Below are positions 6,021 to 7,155 of a stretch of 7,155 bases of DNA, in pieces. The stretch is from an uncultured Clostridia bacterium (GTDB lineage: Bacteria > Bacillota > Clostridia > Christensenellales > UBA1242). How positions within the stretch are numbered: position 1 is the first letter of the stretch; each line of letters starts with the position of its first letter. A program made the translations under genes and the position numbers. The stretch is from the NCBI GenBank assembly GCA_937891595.1, contig CALATF010000082.1:1-7155 (forward strand), read 5' to 3'. The notes beneath the pieces were generated by a model. That model was not told the DNA's origin, made no database searches, and saw nothing but the letters and a program-made list of their open reading frames with translations.

Positions 6021-7154
6021 CTATTTTGTTTCAACCATCATTTTTTTATGTTCTCTAATATGAGTTAAAAACCTTTCTTTTATTTCAGGGTTTTGTTTTT
6101 TATTATTAGCAAATTCTTTATCTAGCATAAAAGCAATGTGCCTATTTATATGAATTTCATGGTTATCAATTTCCAAAACTTCAACATCATTATTTTTTTC
6201 TAACAACTTAAAATTCTCATCTTCTGCATAATTTTTTTGTAAAATACTTTCATCTGTACTACCTTCCCAAACTCCCAAACCAAACAATTCTAAAACTTTA
6301 ACTCTAAGTGCATTACTTGTCTTTCCGTCACTATCTGCAAGTAGACCAGCCTCCATAAGCTTCAAAATCTGCTCTCTTTTAAACGAAAGGCTCTCTCCGG
6401 TGTCATTCTCGCTTAAAAATTCAACCTCGTCACAGCCCAAATCACAAGCCTTCCAGTAAACAACCTCACACCCGCCATTGTTATTTGAAATCCTTAACAA
6501 CCTAGGAGTATTAGCAAATTGTTTATATAATTTTAATATTTGTTTAGCAATTAAAAGGGTTGCATTTTTTATATTTTCAATCGTACCAGCAAGTCTTGCT
6601 GTATCTTGTTCAACCATAAGTTCAAGTGCTGTACCGCTTAAATTATTACTCCAAGAAGAAGTGGTCATAATATTACTTGCCCCGCTAATTTCACTAAACT
6701 CACTTAACAACTTTTCTTCTTCTTTTTCAAAGTCATAGGGTAGCGTATCACAATTCATCATCTTTGGCGGATTACTACCTTGCCTATAAATTAAAACTTT
6801 ACCAGGCGATAATCCTTCTTCTTCTAAATTTTCAATATCAATACTACCATCTTCAACAGTTAAAACACCCATGCTTAATCTGTTTAAAAATTCGTGTTTT
6901 CTATTCTTAACAGCATTATAAACACGTTGAATAGGAATTATTCTTTCAATTATACTAGTACCCCAAAAACATCCTGGTTGATCTATCGAAACTTGCCTTA
7001 TAAAAGGAAAACCCCTGCTATTATTAATCATATTAACATAAGGCAAATCTCCGTCAAATAAAAGTTTATCCTCACAAACAATAACAAGTCTTCCATTAGG
7101 AAATTCCACACTTGGTGCTTCATATCTTTCAATAACAATAGCATGATTATGCTT
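6021..7154 (-). CDS. phage portal protein (N-terminus beyond the right edge)
   Basis: The frame stays open to the right edge, giving 377 residues of the C-terminal part; portal proteins are usually 450-700 residues. Marks of the family are YEAPSVEFPNGRLVIVCEDK at the start of the fragment, then DGDLPY, the segment GCFWGTSIIERIIPIQRVYN, in which a Gly-Thr-Ser helix leads to an IPxQxxYN motif typical of portals, SPGKVLIYRQGS, and the later SNNLSGTALELMVEQDTARL helix of the stem/crown region. The C-terminal 70 residues are Lys/Glu/Asn-rich with helical potential. Twelve copies of this protein would form the ring at one capsid vertex through which DNA is packaged and to which the neck proteins bind. 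The terminase genes are expected just beyond the right edge. It ends in TAG, 42 bases before copy B of the metallopeptidase-like pair. The internal GTG at 7109 is not the start. Confidence 0.88.
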   Translation of the reverse strand, partial: KHNHAIVIERYEAPSVEFPNGRLVIVCEDKLLFDGDLPYVNMINNSRGFPFIRQVSIDQPGCFWGTSIIERIIPIQRVYNAVKNRKHEFLNRLSMGVLTVEDGSIDIENLEEEGLSPGKVLIYRQGSNPPKMMNCDTLPYDFEKEEEKLLSEFSEISGASNIMTTSSWSNNLSGTALELMVEQDTARLAGTIENIKNATLLIAKQILKLYKQFANTPRLLRISNNNGGCEVVYWKACDLGCDEVEFLSENDTGESLSFKREQILKLMEAGLLADSDGKTSNALRVKVLELFGLGVWEGSTDESILQKNYAEDENFKLLEKNNDVEVLEIDNHEIHINRHIAFMLDKEFANNKKQNPEIKERFLTHIREHKKMMVETK

Positions 7155-7155
7155 A

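Noticed and set aside
6478..6738. Plus-strand frame of 86 codons inside the portal gene
   Set aside because: It is a reverse-strand shadow of a clearly recognised portal protein, with hydrophobic low-complexity composition and no SD.
442..7154. Possible stop-codon recoding (TAG or TGA) in this AT-rich phage
   Set aside because: All genes are full frames under the standard code and Trp is TGG. Reading through the TAG stops of the portal, 124-residue and tail genes adds only a few codons before another stop.
1..7155. CRISPR arrays, tRNA or rRNA genes, insertion sequences
   Set aside because: I saw no regularly spaced repeats, cloverleaf-like segments, terminal inverted repeats with a transposase, or long GC-rich structured regions.

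Overview
The window is mostly the head-assembly and connector segment of a tailed bacteriophage or prophage, read entirely on the minus strand. It is very AT-rich: the 60-base lines I counted fall between about 17 and 30% GC. Clear Shine-Dalgarno (SD) sites of the AGGAG type precede most genes and the standard bacterial code fits throughout, with TGG for Trp and stops at TAA or TAG. Together this suggests a phage of a low-GC Firmicutes (Clostridia-like) host, probably from a gut-type community. The host call is an inference from composition and SD use. The type and order of genes point to a short-tailed (podovirus-like) phage, but no gene in the window settles the tail type.

In transcription order, right to left, the layout is: portal protein (N-terminus cut by the right edge); two adjacent paralogous proteins, each with a zinc-metallopeptidase signature (HEMRH plus a downstream ExxAD); a strong intrinsic terminator inside a 216-base AT-rich gap; scaffolding protein; HK97-fold major capsid protein; a second hairpin terminator; a 124-residue phage protein of unknown function; a 189-residue connector or tail-tubular-A-like protein; and a 199-residue protein that looks like the N-terminal part of a longer tail/connector protein. 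The portal, scaffold and capsid proteins would build the procapsid, and the downstream proteins would close the neck and join the tail. The paired metallopeptidase-like genes occupy the place where many phages carry a serine-type prohead protease. They are the most unusual content of the window.

The left end (1-373) is different. It holds the 3' part of a plus-strand gene at about 46% GC with a quite different codon choice, running toward the phage genes. The phage tail-type gene ends abruptly next to it. This is either a real boundary (prophage edge, insertion or decay) or a chimeric join in the assembly. The sequence alone cannot decide between them.
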